A stretch of 64,000 nt of DNA from Bacillota bacterium (lineage in GTDB: Bacteria; Bacillota; Clostridia; Oscillospirales; Ruminococcaceae): the NCBI GenBank assembly GCA_023439835.1, contig JAEXUW010000011.1:1-64000 (forward strand). Direction: 5' to 3'. The number at the start of each line of letters is the position of its first letter. The stretch's first letter is position 1. The notes beneath the pieces are model-generated. The model did no database searches and was not told the origin of the DNA. It saw only the letters and a program-made list of their open reading frames with translations. Positions 7,760 through 16,405 of the stretch are shown here, in pieces. Made by a program: the position numbers and the translations under genes.

Positions 7760-8623
7760 ATGAGCATATTTTTTTCACAGCTAATTAACGGATTAAGTAT
7801 ATCGGCAGGGTTATTTTTGGCGGCAATCGGTCTTGTTATTGTTTTTGGAATGTTAGATGTTGTAAATATGGCTCATGGTGAATTTATTATGATCGGCGCC
7901 TATGTCGGCTGTATAGTTGTTAATCAGCTGAAGCTGCCGTTTATACTTGCAATGCTTGCCGGCTTTTTGGTATCAGCATTTTTTGGACTTATCGTTGAGC
8001 ATGTTTTAATCAGAAAATTATACGGAAAGGTTGCCGAAACGCTTCTTATTACCTTTGCGTTGACCTATATTATTCAACAGATTATGAGAATGATTTTCGG
8101 CCCTGAGAATCAGAAGCTTGAGCTTCCCATCAAAGGCAGAATTTCTTTTGGAATAATCACAATACCCTATTATAATATATTCTTGATTTTTATGGCAGTT
8201 GCCGTTTTGCTTGGAACACTTCTTTTGTTTTATAAAACTTCATACGGAATGCAGCTTCGCTCAATCACTCAAAACAGACAGATGTCACAGTGCCTTGGGA
8301 TTAACAGCGGAAGAATTGATAAGATTACCTTTGCATACGGCTGTGGTCTGGGCGGACTTGCCGGGGTGCTTTTAGCACCTATCGCAAGCGTAACGCCGGG
8401 AATGGGACATGAATATATCGTTGACAGCTTCCTCGTTGTAATTTTAGGCGGACTAAATTCAATTGTCGGCTCCTTCCTCGGCTCAGTGGTTGTTGAAGAA
8501 TCCGTATCGGTTATTGCGAGTCAGGTGAGCTTGGTCACGGCAAAGCTCTTGGTATTCATAATAATAATCGTATTGATACGGTTCAAGCCTCACGGTCTTT
8601 TCGCATCAAAAGACAAGCGCTAG
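7760..8623 (+). CDS. LIV-type ABC transporter permease (LivH class)
   Basis: The 287-residue integral membrane protein has about eight hydrophobic segments. It shows class hallmarks: VFGMLDVVNMAHGEFIMIGAY near the N-terminus and the GLGGLAGVLLAP and VVILGGLNSIVGS segments in the second half. With the next gene it forms the heterodimeric membrane channel of the importer. An in-frame GTG occurs at 7751, but the ATG at 7760 is correctly spaced from AAAAGGTGG and aligns with family starts. Confidence 0.88.
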   Translation: MSIFFSQLINGLSISAGLFLAAIGLVIVFGMLDVVNMAHGEFIMIGAYVGCIVVNQLKLPFILAMLAGFLVSAFFGLIVEHVLIRKLYGKVAETLLITFALTYIIQQIMRMIFGPENQKLELPIKGRISFGIITIPYYNIFLIFMAVAVLLGTLLLFYKTSYGMQLRSITQNRQMSQCLGINSGRIDKITFAYGCGLGGLAGVLLAPIASVTPGMGHEYIVDSFLVVILGGLNSIVGSFLGSVVVEESVSVIASQVSLVTAKLLVFIIIIVLIRFKPHGLFASKDKR

Positions 8624-8642
8624 AAGAGAAAGGTTTGAAAAT

Positions 8643-9713
8643 ATGAAAAAGAAACTTAAAAAAATTACAATAGAAAAGCAACTAGCGGCGGTAATGTTTG
8701 TTTTTCTGGCATTCCTGCCGATGTTCACAGACCTTTATACGACCTTGATTACGGGGAAGTTCATCACTTTTATGATGCTTGCGCTGGCTTTGGACATTCT
8801 TTGGGGATATGCAGGACTTATGAATCTCGGCTTTGCGGTATTCTTCGGCTTGGGCGGCTACATTATAGGTATTTCACTAGCCAGTCAGGAAGGGCTTCCG
8901 GCATTTATGGCATACGGCGGGCTTGAGAAGCTCCCGTGGTTTTATGCGCCGCTCAAAAGTGTGCCTGTTTCAGTTTTTCTTGCGATACTAATTCCATCAT
9001 TGATTGCGCTGTTTTTAGGCTATTTTATTTTCACAAGCAAAATTAAGGGCGTATTCTTCAACCTTATCACCTTGGCCTTCGCCGCACTTTTTGAGCTTTT
9101 TATCACAACAAATCAGATTTATACAGGCGGTGCAAGCGGAGTAAACGGCATAGCCAAGGGGCTAAAAAACATTACCTTCTTTGGGAGCAAGGTCACAACA
9201 AAGGATTGGTACTACATAGCTTTTGCTGCGCTGATTGTAGTTTATCTAATATGCCTGTGGCTGACTGAAAGCCGTTTTGGAAAAGTAATCAAGTCGGTTC
9301 GAGACAACGAGGCAAGACTTCAGTTTCTGGGATTTAATCCGGCGGTATTTAAAATGGCGATATTCTGTATTGCGGGTGCGATTGCCGGATTTGCAGGGGT
9401 TTTGTATGTTCCGATGACATCGTTCATTTCAATTGAAAACGCAGGCGTCGGCTTTTCAACAATGATACTCATTTGGCTTGCTGTTGGGGGAAGAGGAAAT
9501 CTCACCGGCGCAATGTTTGGGGCGCTGTTCGTGTGTTTTCTTCAGAGTATGCTGTCTGATTCCTTAGGCTATATGTGGCAGCTTGTTCTCGGCGTTGTGT
9601 TAATACTCATAATAACTCTTCTTCCAAAGGGAATTATCGGAACAATTCTTGACAAGCAGTATAATCATAAGGTCAATAAGGCTATTTTAAAGAGCAGACA
9701 GGGGGTGTCATAA
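8643..9713 (+). CDS. LIV-type ABC transporter permease (LivM class)
   Basis: The 356-residue multi-spanning protein includes LDILWGYAGLMNLGFAVFFG early and the conserved SRFGKVIKSVRDNEARLQFLG cytoplasmic loop that contacts the ATPase, then GAIAGFAGVLYVP. It is the partner of the preceding permease. The start ATG follows AGAAAGG. Its stop overlaps the next start (TAATG), which indicates translational coupling to the ATPase. Confidence 0.87.
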   Translation: MKKKLKKITIEKQLAAVMFVFLAFLPMFTDLYTTLITGKFITFMMLALALDILWGYAGLMNLGFAVFFGLGGYIIGISLASQEGLPAFMAYGGLEKLPWFYAPLKSVPVSVFLAILIPSLIALFLGYFIFTSKIKGVFFNLITLAFAALFELFITTNQIYTGGASGVNGIAKGLKNITFFGSKVTTKDWYYIAFAALIVVYLICLWLTESRFGKVIKSVRDNEARLQFLGFNPAVFKMAIFCIAGAIAGFAGVLYVPMTSFISIENAGVGFSTMILIWLAVGGRGNLTGAMFGALFVCFLQSMLSDSLGYMWQLVLGVVLILIITLLPKGIIGTILDKQYNHKVNKAILKSRQGVS

Positions 9714-10450
9714 TGGCGTATCTGGAACTTAAGGATTTAACGGTTGAATTCAGCGGCTTTCGGGCGGTAAATGAAGTAAACATTTCAATCGAAAAGGGTG
9801 AGCTTCGCGTCATTATCGGCCCTAATGGTGCCGGAAAAACCACCATCATCGACATGATAACGGGAAAAACACTTCCCACCAGCGGTCATATTTATCTCGG
9901 GGGAGAGGAAATCACAGGGAAAGAACCGTATCAGATTTCAGAGAAGTACAAGGTCGGAAGAAAATTTCAAGGCCCGAATGTATTTGATTACATGACGGTA
10001 TATGAAAATATTGAGGTTGCCTTGTCTGGATACAGCTCACTTTTCAAGACCTTTTCATATCGCAGAACCGCAAAAATCAAAGCTGAAATCAAGGAGATAC
10101 TTACAAAAATAAATCTGTATGATTTTAAAGAGGCTCTTCCGACCGTTTTGTCACACGGTCAAAGACAATGGCTTGAAATTGGAATGGTTTTAGCTCAGAA
10201 TCCCGATGTTATTACACTAGATGAGCCAACCGCCGGAATGACTGCCGATGAAACATATAAAACCGGCGAGATGATAAAAACCATAATGAAGGACAAAACC
10301 GTTGTCGTAATAGAGCATGATATTGATTTTGTAAAACAGATTGCTCAGACAGTGACGGTGTTAAATCAAGGCTCGGTGCTCGCCGAAGGCTCATATGACG
10401 AAATCACCAGCAACCCCGAGGTTATCAAAGTATATCTCAAGGAGGATTAG
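9713..10450 (+). CDS. LIV-type ABC transporter ATPase (LivG class)
   Basis: The 245-residue ATPase has Walker A GPNGAGKTT (about residues 36-44), the LivG-specific RKFQGPNVFDYMTVYEN Q-loop region, a signature read as LSHGQRQWLEIG, Walker B VITLDEPTAGM and the H-loop VIEHD. It energises import with the next protein. The start overlaps the LivM stop by one base. The C-terminal YDEITSNPEVIKVYL extension is typical of the family. Confidence 0.9.
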   Translation: MAYLELKDLTVEFSGFRAVNEVNISIEKGELRVIIGPNGAGKTTIIDMITGKTLPTSGHIYLGGEEITGKEPYQISEKYKVGRKFQGPNVFDYMTVYENIEVALSGYSSLFKTFSYRRTAKIKAEIKEILTKINLYDFKEALPTVLSHGQRQWLEIGMVLAQNPDVITLDEPTAGMTADETYKTGEMIKTIMKDKTVVVIEHDIDFVKQIAQTVTVLNQGSVLAEGSYDEITSNPEVIKVYLKED

Positions 10451-10451
10451 T

Positions 10452-11147
10452 ATGTTAAGTGTTAACAATGTCTGCGTGAACTATGGAAAAAGTCAGATAG
10501 TATCCGGTATAAATTTTGAGCTTAATTCAGATGATAAGATGGTTATTCTCGGCAGAAACGGCGTCGGAAAAACAACATTCTTAAAAAGCATAATCGGGCT
10601 TCTTTCTTTTAGGGAGGGGAGTTTGACTATGGATAATAAGGATATCACAAAATATAGAGCACACGAAAGAAGCAGAAGCGGCATCGCTTATGTTCCGCAA
10701 GGAAGAGAAATTATTCCGCAGCTTACCGTTAAAGAAAACCTTGAGCTTGGCTCAATGGCTCACAAGGTGAACTATGAAGAAAAAGTAAAAGAGGTTTTCG
10801 AATATTTTCCGATATTAAAAGAGCATATCAAGCGAAAGGGCGGGGTGCTTTCAGGCGGACAGCAGCAGCAGCTAGCTATTGCCAGAGCGCTGATGGGGAA
10901 TCCCAAGGTTCTTATTCTTGATGAGCCGACAGAAGGAATTCAGCCAAATATTGTGTCTGAAATTGCTGGAATTCTCACCAGATATCATGAGGAGAAAAAT
11001 GTTCCCTTGATTATTGTTGAACAGAATTTAAAATTTGCCAGAAAGCTCGGAAACCGCTTTATTATTATGCAGAAGGGCAGTATAGTCAAGGCTGGGAATA
11101 TTGAAGAGCTGACAGATGAAATGAGCAAAAAATATCTCAGCGTGTAA
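10452..11147 (+). CDS. LIV-type ABC transporter ATPase (LivF class)
   Basis: The 231-residue ATPase has Walker A GRNGVGKTT, IAYVPQGREIIPQLTVKEN, the signature LSGGQQQQLAIARAL, Walker B LILDEPTEGIQP and H-loop VEQN. It is the second nucleotide-binding subunit of the importer. I place the start at the ATG at 10452, directly after the LivG stop and with GGAGG at 10441-10445; an upstream in-frame ATG would overlap LivG by 56 bases without a ribosome site. Confidence 0.9.
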   Translation: MLSVNNVCVNYGKSQIVSGINFELNSDDKMVILGRNGVGKTTFLKSIIGLLSFREGSLTMDNKDITKYRAHERSRSGIAYVPQGREIIPQLTVKENLELGSMAHKVNYEEKVKEVFEYFPILKEHIKRKGGVLSGGQQQQLAIARALMGNPKVLILDEPTEGIQPNIVSEIAGILTRYHEEKNVPLIIVEQNLKFARKLGNRFIIMQKGSIVKAGNIEELTDEMSKKYLSV

Positions 11148-11189
11148 TTCAGCGTTTTTGCTTTTAAAAGAAGCAGAGAGGAAATTATT

Positions 11190-12416
11190 ATGGTTTTATG
11201 TAGTTTGGAAAGAATGGAAGAAAAAATCAAAGCGTTTTCACAGTTCGGCGATACAGGAAAAGGTGGTATAACAAGGCTTTCACTTTCGCCCGAGGCTTTG
11301 CTTGCTAGAAAAGAATTCAAAGGCAGAATGGAGGCTATTGGTGCAACGGTTGTTACTGACGACATGGCGAATATGTACGCCACAATCAAAGGATCTGAAA
11401 ACCTCCCCGCTATATTGTCAGGCTCACACCTTGATTCTGTCAGACAGGGCGGAAATTATGACGGAATTCTGGGAGTTTTAACGGCGATGGAGGCTGTTGA
11501 AACCATTGTCCGTGAGAAAATTCCGCATAAGCATCCTTTGACGGTCGTCGTATGGACAAATGAGGAGGGGGCACGCTTTGAGCCCGCAATGATGTCCTCA
11601 GGGGTTGTTTGCGGAAAATTTAACAAGGATGAAATGCTCAAATCAGAGGCAAAGGACATACCGGGCTATACCTTTAAAGACGCACTGAAGGAAAGCGGAT
11701 ATATGGGCGACATATCAAACAGAATGACCGCTGAAAACAGCACCGCTTTGGTTGAGCTTCATATCGAGCAGGGGCCGGTGCTTGAATCAGAGGGCGTCGA
11801 TATCGGTGCTGTCGAGGGTGTCTGTGGAATGATCAATTATGAATTCACCTTTGTGGGCCAGGCTGATCATGCGGGAACAACCCCGATGAAATACAGAAAA
11901 GATGCTTTATATGCTGCGGTAAAAACAATACAATATCTTCACGATGCTTTAGATGAGTTAGATAGTAGCCTTGTATATACAACAGGAAAAATATCCGCAC
12001 TGCCAAACATTCACACAGTTATTCCCGAAGAGGTCAGGTTCACGCTTGACGCAAGACATCAAAACCCAGAGGTTATTAAAAAGGTAGTTAAAATAATCAA
12101 GAAAATACCCGCAGAGGTCGAAAAGTGCAAGGTAAGCTATAAGGAAGCATGGTCACGCAGAACTGTCGACTTCACGCCAGAGCTTATTGACTATGTTGAA
12201 AAAAGTGCGTTTGAATTCGGCTATAAAAGCAAAAGGCTGTACAGCGGGGCAGGTCATGACGCTCAGTATGCCATTGACGTTATTCCGACAACAATGATAT
12301 TCGTGCCGAGCGTAAAGGGACATAGCCATTGTGAGCTTGAGTTCACACCGGCAGAGAAATGTGTTAAGGGCGCAAATGTTGTAATGCAGACTTTACTACA
12401 TATAGATAATCAGTAA
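11190..12416 (+). CDS. Zn-dependent amidohydrolase, hydantoinase/carbamoylase (M20) family
   Basis: The 408-residue enzyme belongs to the M20-related N-carbamoyl-L-amino acid hydrolase / beta-ureidopropionase / allantoate amidohydrolase family. Visible features: the metal-binding GSHLDSVRQGGNYDGILGV, VWTNEEGARFEP with catalytic Glu pair, ELHIEQGPVLE, the dimerisation lid with GQADHAGTTPM, and a C-terminal SGAGHDAQY metal His. It removes a carbamoyl or amide group, releasing ammonia and CO2 and freeing an amine. Placed after an importer and with an aminotransferase, the likely flow is ureido-acid uptake, decarbamoylation, transamination and reduction. The exact substrate is not readable from the sequence. 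Confidence 0.83.
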   Translation: MVLCSLERMEEKIKAFSQFGDTGKGGITRLSLSPEALLARKEFKGRMEAIGATVVTDDMANMYATIKGSENLPAILSGSHLDSVRQGGNYDGILGVLTAMEAVETIVREKIPHKHPLTVVVWTNEEGARFEPAMMSSGVVCGKFNKDEMLKSEAKDIPGYTFKDALKESGYMGDISNRMTAENSTALVELHIEQGPVLESEGVDIGAVEGVCGMINYEFTFVGQADHAGTTPMKYRKDALYAAVKTIQYLHDALDELDSSLVYTTGKISALPNIHTVIPEEVRFTLDARHQNPEVIKKVVKIIKKIPAEVEKCKVSYKEAWSRRTVDFTPELIDYVEKSAFEFGYKSKRLYSGAGHDAQYAIDVIPTTMIFVPSVKGHSHCELEFTPAEKCVKGANVVMQTLLHIDNQ

Positions 12417-12460
12417 GAGTATAACCTCCTTAGAGCAGTATAATATGTAATGTCAGAAGC

Positions 12461-12498
12461 AAGCTGAGCCGTTCACTAAATTGTGAACGGCTCAGCTT
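12461..12498. terminator. Bidirectional terminator between the catabolic operon and manA
   Basis: A perfect 16-bp inverted repeat, AAGCTGAGCCGTTCAC (12461-12476) and its complement (12483-12498), lies between two convergent genes. A-rich and T-rich flanks allow termination in both directions. Confidence 0.8.
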
Positions 12499-12505
12499 AT
12501 TTATA

Positions 12506-13426
12506 CTATTTAATGAAAGTCATAATCGCTTCATACTCACCTGAAAAAGAAATTTTACCGCTGTTTGCCTCAATGAAAAAGCTGTCGCCAGCAGTAAAGA
12601 CTAAGGATTCATCAAGTGAAGAAATTGTTCCATTTCCGGATAGAAAAATCAGCGATACAAAGGACTTTTCATCAACGAAAATTGAGCGAGTATTTTTTGA
12701 ATCTATTTTATCGACAGTAAAGTAATCGCATGAGGCAAGGTGATTGTCAAAATCATAATCATTTTTAGCGGGAGTAAGAGAGGTAACGTCGCAAGCTTTT
12801 TGAATGTGAAGCTGTCGAGGCTTTCCGTCAGCACCAATGCGACAGTAATCAAAAACACGGTATGTGACATTCGACGACTGTTGGACTTCGCAAATAATTA
12901 TTCCCGCACCTATTGCGTGAATTGTTCCCGCCTCAATGAAAAACACGTCGCCGGGCTTTACCGTCACTTTTTGAAGAAGCGAGCACAGCGTCCCTTTCTC
13001 TATGGAATCTGAAAATTCCTTCAAGCTTATATTTCGGTTGAATCCCAAATAAATATATGCCTGTGGCTGACAGTCAACGATATACCACATCTCTGTTTTC
13101 CCAAGCTGACCTTCATGCTTTAGAGCATATTCGTCATTTGGGTGAACCTGAACAGACAAATTTTCAGCCGCGTCAATGAGCTTGATTAGAACGGGGAACT
13201 GTAAGAATCTATCGCAATTAGCTCCGCAGGCATTCGGATTTCTTTTGATATAGCAAGCCAGCGCTTCCCCCGAATATTCAATTATACTTTCGCCGTCAGG
13301 ATGACAGGAAACCTCCCACGTTTCAGCAATATTATCGAAGGGGGCTTTTTTGTTGTATGTGGTTTTCAAGCTGTTTCCGCCCCAGATATAGTTTTTGGCG
13401 GCGGGTATAAGTTTTAATATCGACAT
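12506..13426 (-). CDS. manA: Mannose-6-phosphate isomerase, class I
   Basis: The 306-residue cupin enzyme interconverts mannose 6-phosphate and fructose 6-phosphate. Its length fits the short Firmicute form. The Zn-binding residues are in LSVQVHPNDEYA, the GKTEMWYIVD strand and the later PGDVFFIEAGTIHAIGAG. The start ATG has GGAGAAG upstream. The sialate esterase gene upstream, read in the same direction, suggests a small host-glycan sugar-use group, but the 170-base gap means co-transcription is uncertain. Confidence 0.9.
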   Translation of the reverse strand: MSILKLIPAAKNYIWGGNSLKTTYNKKAPFDNIAETWEVSCHPDGESIIEYSGEALACYIKRNPNACGANCDRFLQFPVLIKLIDAAENLSVQVHPNDEYALKHEGQLGKTEMWYIVDCQPQAYIYLGFNRNISLKEFSDSIEKGTLCSLLQKVTVKPGDVFFIEAGTIHAIGAGIIICEVQQSSNVTYRVFDYCRIGADGKPRQLHIQKACDVTSLTPAKNDYDFDNHLASCDYFTVDKIDSKNTRSIFVDEKSFVSLIFLSGNGTISSLDESLVFTAGDSFFIEANSGKISFSGEYEAIMTFIK

Positions 13427-13599
13427 AACTTCTCCGGTTTTATTTATTATCGTTTAATTTATGAAGGTTTTTACCACCTGATTGTTTGCAACATCTCTTC
13501 AGGCTTATAGCTTTTCTTTAAAATGTAGTGTGCCTTTGAGTGTGTTTTTTATTACACAAAAGAAAAATTAACATAGCGCACAGTTTGAAAAAGATAGTT

Positions 13600-15120
13600 T
13601 TACATCTCATCATTCATCGATGTTCTGAAAGGAGCAAGCGGTATTGCATTTTTCCCGAATACAGAAACCTCAACATAATTACTCCAGCAATAGCGAATGT
13701 GCTTAGGCTTCTTCACTTCGTTTGAAAATGCGAAAATCTTGTCGCCTCTTATTTGTGCAGTCGCATTAAAGAAAACCTTGTTATCTCCAGCGATTTCAAA
13801 GCCTTTAAGCTCACCGCTTGATACTAAACCGTCCTGCGCATAATCAAATGACAATTCAATGCCGTGGTCTAAAATTCGCATTGATTTATACATCGGCCCG
13901 AATGCTTTGCTTTCATCAATTTTCTTATAAACAGAATATAAAGCCTGTAAAGCAAGGCGCTCACCCACCGGAAGCTTATCCTTTGGGTGAATTTCATTGT
14001 ATTCACTATAATCGGGTATTATTGCAATGCCTGTATTTTTGACGGTTGCAAAAACTCTCATCTGCGCTTCTCTTATTAAGCACCAATGCTTGTTGTCAGG
14101 TGAGCCTGAATATGTGTGCATGGGAAGCTGAACAAACAGAAAAGGAAGACTGTCGTCACCCCAATCATCACGCCATTGCTGAATTAAATTTGAGAAGAGC
14201 TTGAAATACATCCGTGGCTTGTGGTCGTCGCTCTCGCCTTGATAATATATAAAGCCTTTTAAGGTGTATGGAATAACACGCTCAAGCATACTTTCATACA
14301 AACCATGCGGTCGATACGGATTTGAACACCCCATAGGCCCCGGCCATTTGTTTTCACCACAAATTTCTTGTATTTCGTCCCATGATAAATCAGGGGCTTT
14401 TGTATATAAAGCCTCCGCTTTAACCTCCCACGCATTATGATAATCAAGAAAGTCGTTGTATTCCTTAATCTGCTCCTCCTTTGATTTTCCTCCGACAGCC
14501 TTTTCATATTCGTCGATATAAGTTTTAAGGTCGCTGTCGGCAAAAAGACGCTCTCTTGACATCCAAGCACTGGCAGAGGTTCCTCCCCAGTTACAGCCGA
14601 TAATTCCTACTGTAACTCCAAGCTCTTTAGCAAGCTTTCGCGCAAAAAAATACCCTGTCGCCGACCAATTCCTAGCGTTTTCCTCACTAAAAACACTCCA
14701 ACACGAACGTCGCTCTCTATCGAAAAAATTCTCATCTATAAAGCTGTTTTTTTGCGTGTAATAAAACCTTACATTTGGGTTTATATCATTATTTAAAGCC
14801 TCAGCTCCGCCTTTGCAGTTTTGAAGCTCAAATTCCATATTCGACTGTCCGCCGGCAAGCCATACTTCGCCGATTGCAATATTTGTGAAGCTAATAACCT
14901 CGTTGTCACACTCAATGCTCATTGTATAGCCGTCCCCGGCAAGCATAGGGGGAAGCGTGGCACACCATCTGCCATTGCCTATGGTCGCCTCAGCTCTTTC
15001 GCCGTTTAAGCTGACAATAACAGTCTTTGTGTTTTCACCATATCCAAAAACGCTTATGTTTTTTTCTCTTTGCAATACCATGTTGTTGCTAAAGACAGCA
15101 CCCGCAATAAATCTTGACAT
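13600..15120 (-). CDS. Sialate O-acetylesterase (SGNH hydrolase)
   Basis: The 506-residue enzyme has an N-terminal beta domain (FSNNMVLQREKNISVFGYG), the nucleophile Ser93 in GGQSNMEFE, the conserved GCNWGGTSASAWM, YYQGESDD and the C-terminal catalytic His in EIHPKDKLPVGERLALQ. Such enzymes remove O-acetyl groups from sialic acid or xylan-like sugars. No signal peptide is seen, so it probably acts in the cytoplasm on imported sugars. I placed the start at 15120, where GGGGAG is eight bases upstream; an in-frame upstream ATG at 15162 lacks a site. It ends the chromosome side of the island boundary. Confidence 0.85.
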   Translation of the reverse strand: MSRFIAGAVFSNNMVLQREKNISVFGYGENTKTVIVSLNGERAEATIGNGRWCATLPPMLAGDGYTMSIECDNEVISFTNIAIGEVWLAGGQSNMEFELQNCKGGAEALNNDINPNVRFYYTQKNSFIDENFFDRERRSCWSVFSEENARNWSATGYFFARKLAKELGVTVGIIGCNWGGTSASAWMSRERLFADSDLKTYIDEYEKAVGGKSKEEQIKEYNDFLDYHNAWEVKAEALYTKAPDLSWDEIQEICGENKWPGPMGCSNPYRPHGLYESMLERVIPYTLKGFIYYQGESDDHKPRMYFKLFSNLIQQWRDDWGDDSLPFLFVQLPMHTYSGSPDNKHWCLIREAQMRVFATVKNTGIAIIPDYSEYNEIHPKDKLPVGERLALQALYSVYKKIDESKAFGPMYKSMRILDHGIELSFDYAQDGLVSSGELKGFEIAGDNKVFFNATAQIRGDKIFAFSNEVKKPKHIRYCWSNYVEVSVFGKNAIPLAPFRTSMNDEM

Positions 15121-15180
15121 AGACACTCCCCGCCTTTTTAACTTGATAAGTTCATTATACACATGATTATTTTAACCGTC

Positions 15181-15261
15181 AAGCATGAAAAAAACACCTT
15201 CAATTTCTTGAAAGTGCCTATTCTAAGTTGGTTGCGGAGGCTGGATTTGAACCAACGACCT
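15181..15261. repeat. Left copy of an 81-bp direct repeat (att-like, tRNA-fMet 3' end plus terminator)
   Basis: This segment matches 20715-20795 at 77 of 81 positions by eye, with a perfect 38-base core at 15224-15261. The core is the 3' part of tRNA-fMet on the minus strand, and the remainder is the tRNA terminator hairpin. Duplication of a tRNA 3' end at the far side of a foreign-looking segment is the classical footprint of integrase-mediated insertion. Confidence 0.85.
15229..15261 (-). pseudogene. tRNA-fMet 3' fragment (33 nt)
   Basis: The fragment contains the encoded CCA, the 3' acceptor strand and the T-arm, identical to the intact gene at 20763-20839, then departs from it at 15262. 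It is not functional as a tRNA and marks the recombination junction. Confidence 0.85.
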
Positions 15262-15918
15262 AATGAGGGCGATAGTAACTACGTTGATGGATTTTATAAA
15301 CTTGAAATTTTAAAAGTTTATGATATTAAAGAAGAAAAAACTTTAGCGGGCTATAATCCTGATGGTATTGATTTTTCATTTGGTTTTTATGATTGTAAAG
15401 TATTATATGATTATACACGAAATAAACCAATGCAAAATCAAATTGTTACAGTACGACTTAGATCTGATAATAGCAATTTATATGAAAGACTGCCATCCTA
15501 TCAAGTGGGGGATAAAGTTGCTACTGCACTTAGAAAACCAGATCCAGGATTTGCTTATATAAAAGCTGTTTTATATGATATTGAAGTAATTGAATATGAT
15601 GATGTTGATGTTGGTTATGTTCGTAATTCATGGCACGACCCTTTTAATGCATTTGATTTAGGATTACTTGAAGGTGAAAATTCAAGAATAACGACTTGTG
15701 CAAATAACCCAGCGGTATATTTTCAAAAAGTATTAATGACGGATGTTGCGGAATTTAGTGTAAAAGATTGGACAGAGCATGGAGTTTTCGATGTGAATGC
15801 TGAAACTTGGATTGATAAATTACCTTCACATATCGAAGAAGACAAATCTGAATCCACTGTTACTGAAACAACCACTACTGAAGTAATTAATAATGATAAT
15901 ACCAATGATGGGATTTAG
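15262..15918 (+). pseudogene. 5'-truncated hypothetical gene at island left junction
   Basis: The frame is open through the tRNA fragment, but protein-like sequence begins only after the junction (GFYKLEILKVYDIKEEKTLA), so the N-terminus has been lost. About 215 residues remain, with a beta-rich look, a YERLPSYQVGDKVATALRKP segment that resembles a small barrel turn, and an acidic, Thr-rich C-terminal tail (ESTVTETTTTEV). I do not recognise the family. A secreted or lipoprotein origin is plausible. Loss at the junction suggests a deletion that removed the element end, perhaps with its integrase. Confidence 0.5.
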
Positions 15919-15980
15919 CTAATGAAAGTGATAATAAAGATAATTCAAGCCGACAAAATTGAGATAAAAGGACAGAATAG

Positions 15981-16085
15981 GTGAAAAAATCAAAGATTAT
16001 AACAGTTATAACTGTATGTTTAGTAATATGGCGAAAATATGTTAAATATGGAATATTACTTGACATTTCCAAAAATACCAAGTAA
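15981..16085 (+). CDS. Short ORF with signal-anchor-like N-terminus
   Basis: A GTG start nine bases after AAAGGA opens a 34-residue frame beginning VKKSKIITVITVCLVI and ending in a basic/hydrophobic tail. Its N-terminus resembles that of the 54-residue secreted peptide encoded at 16215 (VK...TMLVTVCTII), so it may be a broken duplicate. No mature peptide with a cleavage site is visible. It could equally be noncoding. Confidence 0.25.
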   Translation: MKKSKIITVITVCLVIWRKYVKYGILLDISKNTK

Positions 16086-16214
16086 TATATATTTATAATA
16101 TATTTGTAAAAAATACGATTCATCGAATTATGGTGTAAATAGACATAATATCAGACTATTTTGTGGCAAGATGTTGATAAAATAATTTGAAAAGGAATTT
16201 AAAAAATAGTAAAA

Positions 16215-16379
16215 GTGAAAAACATCACTACTATGTTGGTGACAGTTTGTACAATTATTTGTTGCCTTAGTTTTACAGCTAACGCCGCATTGACATTAAA
16301 TTCTTCGGCTCATTGGCACTACGTGCCAAAAACCGTGTCATCAACAGCTTCAGATATCATAACTGATGAGCTCTATTAA
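16215..16379 (+). CDS. Small secreted peptide precursor (54 aa) next to ABC transporter
   Basis: A GTG start gives VKNITTMLVTVCTIICCLS, a clear hydrophobic signal core, then an AxA-type cleavage site in FTANA/AL. The predicted mature peptide is about 31 residues and includes NSSAHWHYVPKTVSSTASD. An in-frame stop at 16200 excludes a longer start. The ribosome site is weak (AAGGAA 20 bases upstream). It ends 26 bases before the first of two permease genes of a BcrA-like transporter, an arrangement typical of an exported peptide with its transporter or immunity genes. It has some resemblance to lactococcin 972-type secreted peptides (W-x-Y, Ser-rich) but is shorter. Family membership is not established. 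Confidence 0.5.
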   Translation: MKNITTMLVTVCTIICCLSFTANAALTLNSSAHWHYVPKTVSSTASDIITDELY

Positions 16380-16405
16380 TGGCTTTATTATGTTGGAGGT
16401 AATAT

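Noticed and set aside
12740..13012. 90-residue frame on the plus strand opposite manA
   Set aside because: It is antisense to a well-supported mannose-6-phosphate isomerase and has no ribosome site.
15163..15261. Apparent N-terminal 33 residues of the junction gene
   Set aside because: These codons are tRNA 3' end and terminator sequence read as protein; the gene is truncated at the junction.
16215..16379. Firm assignment of the secreted peptide to the lactococcin 972 family
   Set aside because: Only W-x-Y and Ser-richness match; the mature peptide is about half the usual length and the typical double-glycine/tryptophan pattern is missing.
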